From Halalkalibacter sp. APA_J-10(15) (GTDB lineage Bacteria; Bacillota; Bacilli; Bacillales; Bacillaceae_D), in the NCBI RefSeq assembly GCF_023017105.1, contig NZ_JALKEV010000001.1, positions 62,001 to 126,000 of the forward strand: DNA of 64,000 nt, read 5' to 3'. The translations under genes and the position numbers were made by a program. The notes under the pieces were generated by a model that saw only the letters and a list, made by a program, of their open reading frames with translations, was not told the origin of the DNA and made no database searches. Positions 1 to 7,600 of this stretch are shown in pieces; the first letter of the stretch is position 1; each line of letters opens with the position of its first letter.

Positions 1-287
1 AAACCATCTTCAAAAAAGACGAAAGCCCATTTGATATTTTCCACTTGAAAACGTGACGTTTCTAAAGGTTTAGCCGCAAACTCAATATCACGCTCTTCTT
101 TCAAAATATGGTTCACATAATCTAGGGTCTCCTTACTTTCGCTAGCTGGTATAACTGTAAATTCATGCTTGTATTTGTTCATAAAGTAGCGGGCTTCATT
201 AGCACGTAGACCAGCAAGCGCTTCTGTTACAGGTGAAGACTCTAAGCCAACTGTAGACACATGTTTAAAATCAACAATAAAGGACAA
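1..287 (-). CDS. hypothetical protein, 3' end outside the window
   Basis: An open frame of 95 codons runs off the left edge, so the C-terminus is missing. I place the start at a TTG at 287 because a GGGAGGG ribosome site lies 8 bases before it; the nearby ATG at 294 is out of frame and soon stops. The visible protein begins with a short beta-like stretch (LSFIVDF), then has a helical, charged part containing EARYFMNKYKHEF and a KPLETSRFQ stretch. I do not recognise the family. It lies 24 bases downstream of the GyrI-like gene on the same strand and could be co-transcribed with it. Confidence 0.6.
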   Translation of the reverse strand, partial: MSFIVDFKHVSTVGLESSPVTEALAGLRANEARYFMNKYKHEFTVIPASESKETLDYVNHILKEERDIEFAAKPLETSRFQVENIKWAFVFFEDG

Positions 288-310
288 TTTCCATCCCTCC
301 CGTTATCTTT

Positions 311-790
311 CTATTTCCTTACAATAGGAATCCACATTTCACCAAATATTAAGCCGTTACTTTGCCCCATCTCAACTGCTGTGTTTGGTCCGCCAACATA
401 AGCAAAATCCTTTGCTTCTGGCAAGATTTGACCAAAGGCCATACTAGTAAGCATATTACTCAACGCATTAGCCGTTTCTGCTTCCCCTTTTACAACCAGG
501 TATTTTCCCTTAGGAAACTGAATCACTCTGGATGCTTCTGGTAATGTTGTATCTGTCATGACGCCAGCATAATGCATCATCTTATGATTCACGGCTTCGT
601 TCACGGCAAACATGTAGTCATTTGTGGCTATGGCTTTTAACGTATCAAGTCTTCCATCTTGTTTGATTGCACTCCAAAAGACTAACTTTTCCTTGTTTGT
701 GCCAGCGTAGTCTGTATAATCGCTCTTAAGCTCAGTTCCAATACCTAAAACGGTAAAGCTTTCTTTTTCTTCTAGTGTATAATTTGCCAT
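311..790 (-). CDS. GyrI-like / AraC effector-binding-domain protein
   Basis: A stand-alone effector-binding domain of about 159 residues, of the type found at the C-terminus of AraC- and MerR-family activators and in GyrI. Such proteins bind small hydrophobic or cationic ligands. The family-like features are the early beta strand (SFTVLGIGTEL), the central FPKGKYLVVKGE strand and the final GEMWIPIV strand. No DNA-binding domain is present. I choose ATG 790 rather than an upstream TTG at 796 because AGGGAGG sits 7 bases before it. It is divergent from the WYL regulator, which probably controls it from the shared 109-base intergenic region. The ligand is unknown. Confidence 0.75.
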   Translation of the reverse strand: MANYTLEEKESFTVLGIGTELKSDYTDYAGTNKEKLVFWSAIKQDGRLDTLKAIATNDYMFAVNEAVNHKMMHYAGVMTDTTLPEASRVIQFPKGKYLVVKGEAETANALSNMLTSMAFGQILPEAKDFAYVGGPNTAVEMGQSNGLIFGEMWIPIVRK

Positions 791-817
791 AGTCAAACCT
801 CCCTTTATGAATAAGTT

Positions 818-844
818 ATCAAATGATTTATCTTTTCATTTGAT
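818..844. promoter_or_regulatory. inverted repeat between the GyrI-like gene and the WYL regulator
   Basis: The 9-base arms ATCAAATGA and TCATTTGAT are perfect complements separated by 9 bases. The dyad lies in the divergent intergenic region, so it is a reasonable operator for the WYL regulator encoded at 900. A TATAAT-like box follows at about 850 on the plus strand. The operator role is inference from position. Confidence 0.5.
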
Positions 845-899
845 GAGTTTATAATAGTCTTTAATCATGTCAAAAAATGATACTGTTTAGGAGACCCCG

Positions 900-1862
900 A
901 TGAAAAAAGTTGAACGGATTAATATCTTAATGCGATATATCAACAACCGATCCCGCTTTACCATTTCTGAGATCATGCAAGAATTTAATATCTCTCGTTC
1001 GACCGCTATTAGAGATATCAGAGAAATTGAAGCCATGGGGATGCCGCTTGTCGCTGAAGTTGGAAGGGATGGGGGCTATTTTGTCATGAACAATTCTGTC
1101 CTGCCTACCGTTCGCTTTACCGATAATGAGATTAAAGCTCTTTTTATTGCCTTTATGGCGACAAGAAATCAACAACTCCCTTATCTAAAGAGCCGTCAGT
1201 CTTTAGCTGAAAAATTACTAGAGCTCATATCAGAAAACCAGCAAGATGACCTTGTTCTATTAAATCAAATCTTGCTTTTTGAAGGGACAAATCCGAATAA
1301 TCCCGACCTGCTTGAATTGTCAGATCTCCCACATCCTATGCTAGAAAGACTTATCCAAATTCTTCTTTTGGATAGCTATTTATTGATCACCATCAAAGAA
1401 GAGCAGGTCATAAAGTCTTATCCAATTTTTCTCTTGCACCTTTATAATGAAAAAGGCCTTTGGATGATAGAAGGCTTTGACTTAGAGGATGAAAAGAGGA
1501 AGATATTTCCTGTTGATAGTTTAAATAATGTCAAATCATACTCTACCAAAAAAAGATTAAGGAAGAAGAAAATTTTAGAAAAACTACGTAAGCAGGAAGA
1601 AGTCACCAACCTTACCCTTGAGCTTGGTCCGAAGGCGATTGCCCAGTTTAAAAAATACCATCCTTTGAAAGTCTCCATTTCTTATACGAGTCCTTACCAA
1701 TCCACAGCGATTCTAAAGACTTTTATCAATGTTAATCATTCAGAAGAATTAACCGAAATAACGAATTGGCTGCTTTTTCTAGGTGGGGATATTAAGGTCA
1801 GAGAAGTGCCAGAAGAAGTCATTAAAGGGTTACAAGAGAGAATATGTTTATACTGCCCATAA
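900..1862 (+). CDS. YafY/WYL-type transcriptional regulator
   Basis: A 320-residue regulator. Residues 1-60 form a winged HTH of the HTH_11/DeoR type, with the recognition-helix region NISRSTAIRDIREIE. About residues 145-215 match a WYL ligand-sensing domain, followed by a WCX-like C-terminal extension to about 310. WYL proteins sense small ligands or nucleic acids and usually act as repressors or activators of a neighbouring operon. An AGGAG site precedes the ATG. The gene is divergent from the GyrI-like effector-binding protein, and the intergenic dyad at 818-844 is its likely target. The ligand cannot be told from sequence. Confidence 0.85.
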   Translation: MKKVERINILMRYINNRSRFTISEIMQEFNISRSTAIRDIREIEAMGMPLVAEVGRDGGYFVMNNSVLPTVRFTDNEIKALFIAFMATRNQQLPYLKSRQSLAEKLLELISENQQDDLVLLNQILLFEGTNPNNPDLLELSDLPHPMLERLIQILLLDSYLLITIKEEQVIKSYPIFLLHLYNEKGLWMIEGFDLEDEKRKIFPVDSLNNVKSYSTKKRLRKKKILEKLRKQEEVTNLTLELGPKAIAQFKKYHPLKVSISYTSPYQSTAILKTFINVNHSEELTEITNWLLFLGGDIKVREVPEEVIKGLQERICLYCP

Positions 1863-1919
1863 ATAGCGTTTTTGGATAGGGATTTTTGGGTAACTATACT
1901 AGTAAAAAGGAGAAATGGT

Positions 1920-2651
1920 ATGCAGGAAACGAATAAAATACTGTTAACAAAGGATGATATGACAAACCCAGCGGTCGTTCCTGAATGGGTTATACATGAG
2001 TACAATACCTTCCATCAGATCGTAACGAATGATACATTTCCCTGTTATTTTGGAATGAAAGCAGAGAAGAAAGGGGAGCTCCGTTATGCCTATATCACTA
2101 AAGAGGATTGGTCTAACCTACCCAATGCGGTAGAGGAATTTTTAATGCTTTTTGTAGAACCCCCTTACGTCCGTCATGGCCTTTTTGTTTTTGTAGAACC
2201 TGAAGAAGAGAAGAATGACATCGACCTTTACCGTAAAAGGTTTTGGGAGATTTTGCAATACTTGCATGAAAACGATAAACAGAAATGGCCAGACAACAAA
2301 CCTAAAGATCCCGAACATTACTTATGGGACTTCCATTTTGGCGGGGAACCGATCTTTGTGTTTGGAAATGCTCCTGCATACAAACAACGAAAAACGCGTA
2401 ACCTTGGAAACAGCCTTATTCTTGGTTTTCAGCCAAGAAAGATTTTTGAAGGACTTGAAGGAACACAAAAGGGTGGGATTATGTCTCGTGAAAAAGTGAG
2501 AAAACGAGTAGAAAAATGGGATAAGCTCCCTAAACATCCTGATATTTCTCACTTTGGAGACCCTGATCATAATGAATGGAAGCAATTCTTCATTGGAGAT
2601 GACGTAGAACCGATACAAGGAGAATGTCCTTTTCAATATAAAGGGCAGTAA
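1920..2651 (+). CDS. YqcI/YcgG family protein
   Basis: A 243-residue protein of the YqcI/YcgG family. Typical features are an N-terminal FPCYFG stretch, the middle HLFVFVEPE-like strand (here GLFVFVEPEEEKND), and the conserved core around WDFHFGGEPIFVFGNAPAY with LILGFQPR after it. Members of this family include the haem-dependent N-hydroxylase GntA of guanitoxin biosynthesis, but most are uncharacterised, so an oxygenase role here is only a family-level suggestion. I choose ATG 1920 because AAAGGAG lies 7 bases upstream; the frame is open back to a TTG at 1872. It follows the WYL regulator after 57 bases, and a hairpin follows the stop. Confidence 0.8.
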   Translation: MQETNKILLTKDDMTNPAVVPEWVIHEYNTFHQIVTNDTFPCYFGMKAEKKGELRYAYITKEDWSNLPNAVEEFLMLFVEPPYVRHGLFVFVEPEEEKNDIDLYRKRFWEILQYLHENDKQKWPDNKPKDPEHYLWDFHFGGEPIFVFGNAPAYKQRKTRNLGNSLILGFQPRKIFEGLEGTQKGGIMSREKVRKRVEKWDKLPKHPDISHFGDPDHNEWKQFFIGDDVEPIQGECPFQYKGQ

Positions 2652-2659
2652 AAGGAAAG

Positions 2660-2684
2660 CCTCGCACTTTGCAGAAGTGTGAGG
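2660..2684 (+). terminator. hairpin after the YqcI/YcgG gene
   Basis: The arms CCTCGCACTT and AAGTGTGAGG pair with one wobble around a 5-base loop, 8 bases after the stop codon. There is no T tract, so it may serve as an mRNA 3' end rather than a classical intrinsic terminator. Confidence 0.45.
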
Positions 2685-2726
2685 TCTCGATCACATTGAA
2701 CCTCTACTATGCTGAAGGTGAAGAAA

Positions 2727-2925
2727 GAGCACTGAAAAAGTACGATTTTCACTTTTTCAGTGCTCTCTAAGTAATGTGCGTAGCCGTTGCCCGATTTTGA
2801 AAGTCTTGATATGAGTGGTTTTTTTCATAGCAAGGCGCGCAATGAGTGGAGCCAGTACTCTTCTTTGAGTTACTAGAAAGGACTTTTTCAGTGGCTTCGG
2901 TGAAGACCTGCTGGCGTCTACGTAA
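2727..2925. repeat. dispersed hairpin repeat, copy A
   Basis: The stretch opens with a perfect 15-base-arm hairpin (2727-2741 with 2751-2765, GAGCACTGAAAAAGT) and continues for about 160 bases with clear similarity to 38417-38575, including GCCGTTGCC, GAGTGG and CTTTTTCAGTGGC stretches. Copy B is at 38374-38575 and a short form is at 47030-47118. All are intergenic. The element does not code for protein. Confidence 0.7.
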
Positions 2926-3309
2926 GGTCAATTATTTTACCGCAGTACAGACCTTCATTTGTACAATATACGATGGATCATGTTAATGAAATGACGATCA
3001 CCATTGGAAAAGCGGAAGATGAATCAGATATCAATGGATATGCCGTATATTGGTCAAATATCATAATGAGATTCGCTTTTTTAACTAGTTTCGCTAAAAC
3101 AGGTTCTGAACATGGCGCTTACTATGCCAATTCAAGCTATTAATGCAAAAAGGATTCTTGTTGTAACCTATCATGATATCGGAGAATCTGAGGTGTTCAT
3201 TTTTGTGGGTATAGAATAGTAATATGTGACATTATCGATTGTTGTGATTTTAATGGGGATACAAACTCATAGAGTAACTAATAAATGAAGAGAAGCAAAT
3301 AGAAATTGT

Positions 3310-3351
3310 AAAAGCTCTGTATGATCTTAGTTAGATATGCAAGAGCTTTTC
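3310..3351. terminator. hairpin with short T tract
   Basis: The arms AAAAGCTCT and AGAGCTTTT flank a 22-base loop, with T runs at the 3' side on either strand. It lies inside the gene-poor stretch, so it could be the surviving terminator of a decayed gene. Confidence 0.45.
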
Positions 3352-3666
3352 TATATCAACACCGACCTGCCTCGTTGGATAGCTAGTGTTTCATGAGCCA
3401 TATTAGTCTTCTCTCAAAAGTCTATTGACACCAAATATTATTAAGATTATAGTAACCTTAATTAAAAATGTAAGCGAATTCAAGCGTTATACCTTATCAA
3501 TGAACACGTGTTCACAACACCACTATCCTTCATTCATTATTATAAGATTATTTATTTTCGTTTAGATACCAGAAATAGCAGTAAAACGCCGTTGGAAAAG
3601 ATGGATTTGGAATTACTAGAAAAATTTCATGAACTTACATGAAGAAAATGAGAGAGGAATGATACG

Positions 3667-4122
3667 ATGAGTACAGGTGTATTAGGAACCAATATAGTGG
3701 CACAAATAGGGATTATCGTGAAGGATATTGAAAAAACGTCTCAAGCTTTTGCGGATTTCTTTGGAGTAGAAAAGCCGCCAGCAAATCCAACCGATCTATG
3801 GGATCAGGCACAAACAAACTATAAAGGGAATCCAACAGAAGCACGTGCAAAATTAGCGTTCTTTGATATGGGATCCTTACAGCTGGAATTGATTGAACCT
3901 GATGAGCATCCTAGTACATGGAGAGAACATTTAGATTCTCATGGGGAAGGGGTTCACCATATTGCCTTTGTCGTAAAAGATATGAAAGGTACTGTGGCTA
4001 AAATGGAATCGAGAAATATGCCTTTAGTACAAAAAGGAGAGTATACTGACGGTCGATATGCCTATATGGATACCTTTAACGATTTGAAAGTGATTCTTGA
4101 ATTGTTAGAAAATGATAACTAA
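3667..4122 (+). CDS. VOC family (glyoxalase-like) protein
   Basis: A 151-residue vicinal-oxygen-chelate protein with two beta-alpha-beta-beta-beta modules. The first starts at about residue 10 (IVAQIGIIVKDIEKT) and the second at about 95 (GVHHIAFVVKDM). The order resembles methylmalonyl-CoA epimerase and related lyases: the first-module His is Gln (AQIG), the second-module HH is present, and LELIEP and ILELLE supply acidic positions for the metal. The substrate is unknown. It overlaps or is coupled to the SDR gene downstream, suggesting a two-gene operon. Confidence 0.8.
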   Translation: MSTGVLGTNIVAQIGIIVKDIEKTSQAFADFFGVEKPPANPTDLWDQAQTNYKGNPTEARAKLAFFDMGSLQLELIEPDEHPSTWREHLDSHGEGVHHIAFVVKDMKGTVAKMESRNMPLVQKGEYTDGRYAYMDTFNDLKVILELLENDN

Positions 4123-4135
4123 GGAGGAGAAGTTC

Positions 4136-4840
4136 TTGAAATTTTTCATTACAGGGGCCAATCGTGGTCTTGGTCTTTCATTAACGAAAATAAGCTTATT
4201 GAATGGTCATACAGTGTTTGCTGGAGTAAGAGGGCCAGAGGAAGCAAAAATAAAAGAATTACTCGAGCTGAAAGAAACCTATAACAAGAACTTGGAAGTG
4301 ATTGATATTGATGTCCAAAAGGAGGATTCAGTTCTAGCAGCTTTAGGTCAATTAACAGAAAAAACGGATCATATTGATGTATTAATAAATAATGCAGCCA
4401 TTTTAAATGAAAGAGGTAAGTCGATTGAAGAACTTGATATTGAAGCATGCACGCTTGCCTTTGATATTAATATTTTAGGACCTATTCGTGTCGTTAAGCA
4501 TTTTCTTCCTTTACTGAAGAGAGGAGAAAATCAATCGATCCTTAATATTTCATCAGAAGCAGGTAGTTTAACGAATTCCTATAGCGGTGATTATCCATAT
4601 GGGATTTCCAAGGCTGCACTAAATATGTTATCGGAAAAACTAAATTGTTATTTACACGATCAAGATATCCAAGTCTTATCGATTCATCCTGGTTGGATGA
4701 AAACGGATATGGGTGGTGAAAATGCTCTCCTTTATCCAATGGAGCCAGGAAAAGGAATCGTCGAGATAGCGGAGCGAAAAAAGGAAATAACGAGTCAGTA
4801 TGTGTTTGTTGATTATAATGGTGACCCAATGAAAATATGA
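4136..4840 (+). CDS. short-chain dehydrogenase/reductase (SDR)
   Basis: A 234-residue classical SDR. TGANRGLG near the N-terminus is the TGxxxGxG cofactor loop, NNAA follows beta-4, ISSEAG carries the catalytic Ser region, and YPYGISKAALN holds the YxxxK pair. It should be an NAD(P)-dependent oxidoreductase in the cytoplasm; the substrate is unknown. An ATG at 4112 overlaps the VOC gene but has no ribosome site. I prefer the TTG at 4136, because AAGGAGGA lies 8 bases upstream and the product then begins directly at the first beta strand. Confidence 0.8.
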   Translation: MKFFITGANRGLGLSLTKISLLNGHTVFAGVRGPEEAKIKELLELKETYNKNLEVIDIDVQKEDSVLAALGQLTEKTDHIDVLINNAAILNERGKSIEELDIEACTLAFDINILGPIRVVKHFLPLLKRGENQSILNISSEAGSLTNSYSGDYPYGISKAALNMLSEKLNCYLHDQDIQVLSIHPGWMKTDMGGENALLYPMEPGKGIVEIAERKKEITSQYVFVDYNGDPMKI

Positions 4841-4857
4841 GAGGAGGTAGAAAGGGA

Positions 4858-4971
4858 ATGGCTGTAACAATCACTGTTATTTTAGAGGATTACTATCATA
4901 AGGCAGAGAGTCGAACTGCAGGTCGATTCTCTGCTGCTATAACCACTCCTAAATCATTGAAGCTGGCTTAG
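4858..4971 (+). CDS. small ORF of 37 residues after the SDR gene
   Basis: The ATG at 4858 has an excellent AGAGGAGG site and follows the SDR stop by 17 bases. The peptide starts MAVTITVILEDYYHKAES and resembles nothing I know. Inside it, 4902-4935 forms a long imperfect hairpin (GCAGAGAGTCGA with TCGATTCTCTGC). It may be a real small protein, or the relic of a truncated third operon gene whose terminator hairpin became part of the frame. Confidence 0.35.
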   Translation: MAVTITVILEDYYHKAESRTAGRFSAAITTPKSLKLA

Positions 4972-4983
4972 GGAGACATCGGT

Positions 4984-5337
4984 TTAAAAACGGCCGATTA
5001 CAATAAATGCAGTTAACACAAAGAAGACAATGTTTACGCCGATATCTCGATATTCCTTGCGTGCGACATGGAAAAGGGCGCCGAGAAGAACGACTGTGGC
5101 AAGTCCGGTTGCGGCAATGGGTGTCAATATGGGCGCGATATTCATCGCTTGAGGCAGAATAAGTCCGAATGCCCCTACCAATTCTGCGACCCCGATAAAG
5201 GCGACGAACGTTTTGGGAACGTCCTTCACCCATCCCCAAGACGCTTTGGCTTTTTCATACTGAAACGCCTTTAACCACCCTGAGTAGACAAACCCCAGCG
5301 CTGCAAGGCCTTGAACGATCCATAATGCGATATTCAT
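4984..5337 (-). CDS. DoxX family membrane protein
   Basis: A 117-residue protein with four hydrophobic segments, at about residues 4-22, 44-62, 68-86 and 97-115, and the DoxX-like pattern of a first helix followed by GFVYSGWLKAF and then VAFIGVAELVGAFGLILP. DoxX-like proteins are small integral membrane proteins linked to redox or thiol stress, and their biochemical role is poorly known. ATG 5337 is chosen; GGAGG lies 12 bases upstream and the in-frame TTG at 5349 would be on top of that site. It is divergent from the HxlR gene, a very common pairing that suggests direct control. Confidence 0.8.
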   Translation of the reverse strand: MNIALWIVQGLAALGFVYSGWLKAFQYEKAKASWGWVKDVPKTFVAFIGVAELVGAFGLILPQAMNIAPILTPIAATGLATVVLLGALFHVARKEYRDIGVNIVFFVLTAFIVIGRF

Positions 5338-5409
5338 AAATGGTGCCAACCTCCTTATTACTTATTTGCGTTCTCTAAGGTTATAATAGTCTAGTAATCG
5401 GGTTCAATG

Positions 5410-5451
5410 AAGTAGGCACTTTATTTAAACATAGTAAATAAAAAGTTACTT
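5410..5451. promoter_or_regulatory. imperfect inverted repeat, probable HxlR operator
   Basis: The left arm contains AAGTA and CTTTATTTA, and the right arm has TAAATAAAAAG and TACTT, around a 7-base centre. HxlR-family regulators bind such AT-rich dyads between their own gene and the divergent target. It lies between doxX (5337) and the HxlR gene (5477). The operator role is inferred. Confidence 0.5.
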
Positions 5452-5476
5452 AAAGCATAGGGAAGAGGGGAGTTCA

Positions 5477-5839
5477 ATGAAGGAGTATTGTAAATTTGAA
5501 TCAGCGCTTCATATTTTGGTGGGGAAATGGAAGCCAGTCATTTTGCTACAACTGATTTCCAACGGCACAATGAGATTCAGCGAGCTTCAAAAAGCTATAC
5601 CGGGAATAAACAAAAAAATGCTTACCCAACAGTTAAGGGAGCTTGAGTATAACGATATCGTACATCGAGAGGTTTATAACCAAATCCCTCCGAAAGTAGA
5701 GTATTCGATTTCCGAGTATGGCAAAGGTTTAAGCACGGTGCTTCAGGCATTGAACGATTGGGGAGTGGCTCATATGGAGCACATGGATACGCTGTACGGA
5801 GCAGATCGTCTAAGGAATGAATCCGATGAACTTAGCTGA
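5477..5839 (+). CDS. HxlR family transcriptional regulator
   Basis: A 120-residue winged-helix regulator. It shows the HxlR signature: an N-terminal Cys (CKFESALHILVGKWK), the HTH with MRFSELQKAIPGINKKMLTQQLREL, and the wing PPKVEYSISEYG. The Cys at residue 5 is the position used for redox or electrophile sensing in HypR and YodB-type members, so it could sense disulfide or quinone stress; this is inference. A GAGGGGAG site precedes ATG 5477. It is divergent from doxX, the likely target. A hairpin with a T run lies at its stop. Confidence 0.87.
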   Translation: MKEYCKFESALHILVGKWKPVILLQLISNGTMRFSELQKAIPGINKKMLTQQLRELEYNDIVHREVYNQIPPKVEYSISEYGKGLSTVLQALNDWGVAHMEHMDTLYGADRLRNESDELS

Positions 5840-5856
5840 ACGCTAAGTTCATTTTT
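5827..5856 (+). terminator. intrinsic terminator after the HxlR gene
   Basis: The 10-base arms TGAACTTAGC and GCTAAGTTCA pair perfectly around a 5-base loop and are followed by TTTTTCTTC. The hairpin overlaps the HxlR stop region and touches the end of plsC on the other strand, separating the two convergent genes. Confidence 0.8.
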
Positions 5857-6442
5857 CTTCTATTTTTTCTAGCTGTAAAAAAGTATCTTCAATATGTTTA
5901 AGTACGATTTCAGCGTCTTCTTTTGAATGGTAATCATTTAGATCAATGGGTTCTCCAAAAACGACTGTTATTTTCTCTCTCTTAAAGAGTCCTTTTAAAG
6001 AGATAGGGCCATTGTAAACGGCTGGAACAATAGGAACCCCCGCACGTTTAGCAATGACAAAAGCTCCGCGTTTCAGACCTGCATTTTCTACTGATCTCGT
6101 TCCACTAGGGAATATCCCTACTACCTTTCCATTTTTTATTAGTTTTTGTGGGATTTTTAAAGTGCTTGGTCCTGGATTTTCTCTATCTACAGGAAATGCA
6201 TGTAATGATGTGAAAAACCAATTCATGAATGTTGATTTAAAGAGCTCCTTTTTTGCCATGTAATACAAAGGAGTAGGCTTCATTGCGATACCTAAGGCAA
6301 CCACATCGATCCAAGTTTTATGAGTACATACAACGACATAGCCATTATGTCGCTTTGGTAAATGCTTTCTATTAATAGTGCGAATACCTCCACCAAAGAC
6401 AACTAGAAGTATTTTCATTATTCTTCTTCCAACCCTATACAA
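5849..6442 (-). CDS. plsC: 1-acyl-sn-glycerol-3-phosphate acyltransferase
   Basis: A 197-residue acyltransferase that adds the second acyl chain to lysophosphatidic acid in phospholipid synthesis at the membrane. Block I is His41-x4-Asp46 (HKTWID), the middle block is FPVDREN, and block III is FPSGTRS at 111-117. In block III a Ser replaces the usual Glu, as I also recall for B. subtilis PlsC (YhdO). The first 20 residues are hydrophobic. A TTG start at 6442 is chosen: AAAGGGG lies 8-9 bases before it and the resulting MYRVGRR start matches the length of Bacillus PlsC. Confidence 0.88.
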   Translation of the reverse strand: MYRVGRRIMKILLVVFGGGIRTINRKHLPKRHNGYVVVCTHKTWIDVVALGIAMKPTPLYYMAKKELFKSTFMNWFFTSLHAFPVDRENPGPSTLKIPQKLIKNGKVVGIFPSGTRSVENAGLKRGAFVIAKRAGVPIVPAVYNGPISLKGLFKREKITVVFGEPIDLNDYHSKEDAEIVLKHIEDTFLQLEKIEEK

Positions 6443-6610
6443 TCTTCATACCCCTTTCAAGTAAGTACACATATGGAATTGTTATACATTCTACTATCTC
6501 ATTTTTATATAAACTTTGTAAACTACTCTTGCAATTGGTGAATTCTTCCTTCTTTGCATCAGACTATTTAGTCCTCGTTTCAAGGGAAATTTAGAAATGG
6601 AAAATATGTA

Positions 6611-6645
6611 AAAAAGCAACGTTGTATTCGATAAACGTTGCTTTT
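6611..6645 (-). terminator. intrinsic terminator for the YfkO-like gene
   Basis: On the minus strand GCAACGTT pairs with AACGTTGC around a 10-base loop and is followed by six Ts. It lies 10-40 bases after the nitroreductase stop. Confidence 0.75.
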
Positions 6646-6653
6646 CCATCTCT

Positions 6654-7328
6654 TTACTCAACCCACTCCACAATCTTATCCAAGGGCTTTCTCGTTTTTG
6701 GTCTTGGTTCTTTGGCGCGATAGCCGAATGCTACCATGACGGAAACAGCCAAGTGACCATCTTCTAGTAAATCTTCTTCAGCAAGGAGTGACTGTACTTG
6801 ATTATAATCAAACCCTTCAATAGGACAAGAATCAATGCCTATTTGGGCGGCTGCGGTCATCATATTCGCTAATGCAATGTACGTTTGCTTGCTAGCCCAA
6901 TCAAACATCGAACGTTCACTTTCCAATAAATGAAGATCATCCTCTTGAAAGCTTTTGTAACGAGTTTTCACTTTTTCAAAAAGGTCCTCTGGTATCTGTT
7001 TTACGTTTATCATTTGGTTCTTTACGTACTCGCTATCATATTTTGTATCTTTAATCGTTCTAGCGAGGATGATCACGAAATGGCTTGCGGTCGGGAGCTG
7101 CCCTTGTGCTCCCCATGTAATTGGACGTAGCTTTTCCCTTAATTTCTGTTTTTGAACAACAACAAATTTCCATGGCTCATACCCGACAGAGCTTGGAGAT
7201 AGCCTTGCCGTTTCTAATATAAATTGGAAATCTTCATCAGAAATTTTCTTTGTTGGGTCAAATTCCTTCGTCGCATGTCTAAATTGAAAGGCACCTAGAA
7301 TTTCTTGTTTTTTTGCATGTTGACTCAT
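6654..7328 (-). CDS. yfkO: nitroreductase family NAD(P)H oxidoreductase (YfkO-like)
   Basis: A 224-residue FMN-dependent nitroreductase. It begins with FQFRHATKEFDPTKKISDEDF, then has SPSSVGYEPWKFVVVQ (FMN and dimer contact region), FDWASKQTYIALANMMTAAAQIGIDSCPIEGF, and AFGYRAKEPRPKTR near the end. These blocks agree closely with B. subtilis YfkO as I remember it. The expected role is NAD(P)H-dependent reduction of quinones or nitro compounds. An AGAGGGGGA site precedes the ATG. It is one of three nitroreductase-fold genes in the window, the others being at 25521 and 38693. Confidence 0.85.
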   Translation of the reverse strand: MSQHAKKQEILGAFQFRHATKEFDPTKKISDEDFQFILETARLSPSSVGYEPWKFVVVQKQKLREKLRPITWGAQGQLPTASHFVIILARTIKDTKYDSEYVKNQMINVKQIPEDLFEKVKTRYKSFQEDDLHLLESERSMFDWASKQTYIALANMMTAAAQIGIDSCPIEGFDYNQVQSLLAEEDLLEDGHLAVSVMVAFGYRAKEPRPKTRKPLDKIVEWVE

Positions 7329-7600
7329 TTGTTATTCCCCCTCTTTTTATGTTAGAGCTCCATAGCAACGGAGTCGGTTTTTGGTGTTAACAATCGTATC
7401 AGATTCAATGGAAAATTTCATGAGATAGGTTTTAATAATGAGCAAATAATAATACGTAAGAGTGTTTTTATCATCTAGCAATAGTATGAATTTAATGTAA
7501 TTTCATTGTAAAAGTTATGTTAATTCAACCTTGGAAAAAGTGAAAAGTGCTATTTTAAACTATATGTGGACAAGTAAAGAGATAACCAAGGAGGGAAAAC

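Larger units (their letters stand above)
2652..3666. other. 1-kb stretch without a convincing gene
   Basis: Apart from the hairpin at 2660, repeat copy A and a hairpin at 3310-3351, no gene with a ribosome site was found. A 56-codon frame (2973-3143, ATG start, no ribosome site) and an overlapping frame at 3112-3219 may be relics of a decayed gene. A short frame just before 3640 reads PLEKMDLELLEK and then stops, which could be the tail of a lost regulator gene. I could not name any of these relics. Confidence 0.5.

Noticed and set aside
2973-3143. 56-codon frame in the gene-poor stretch
   Set aside because: There is no ribosome site, no domain and no conservation that can be judged; the codon use is unremarkable. 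It is kept only as a possible relic.
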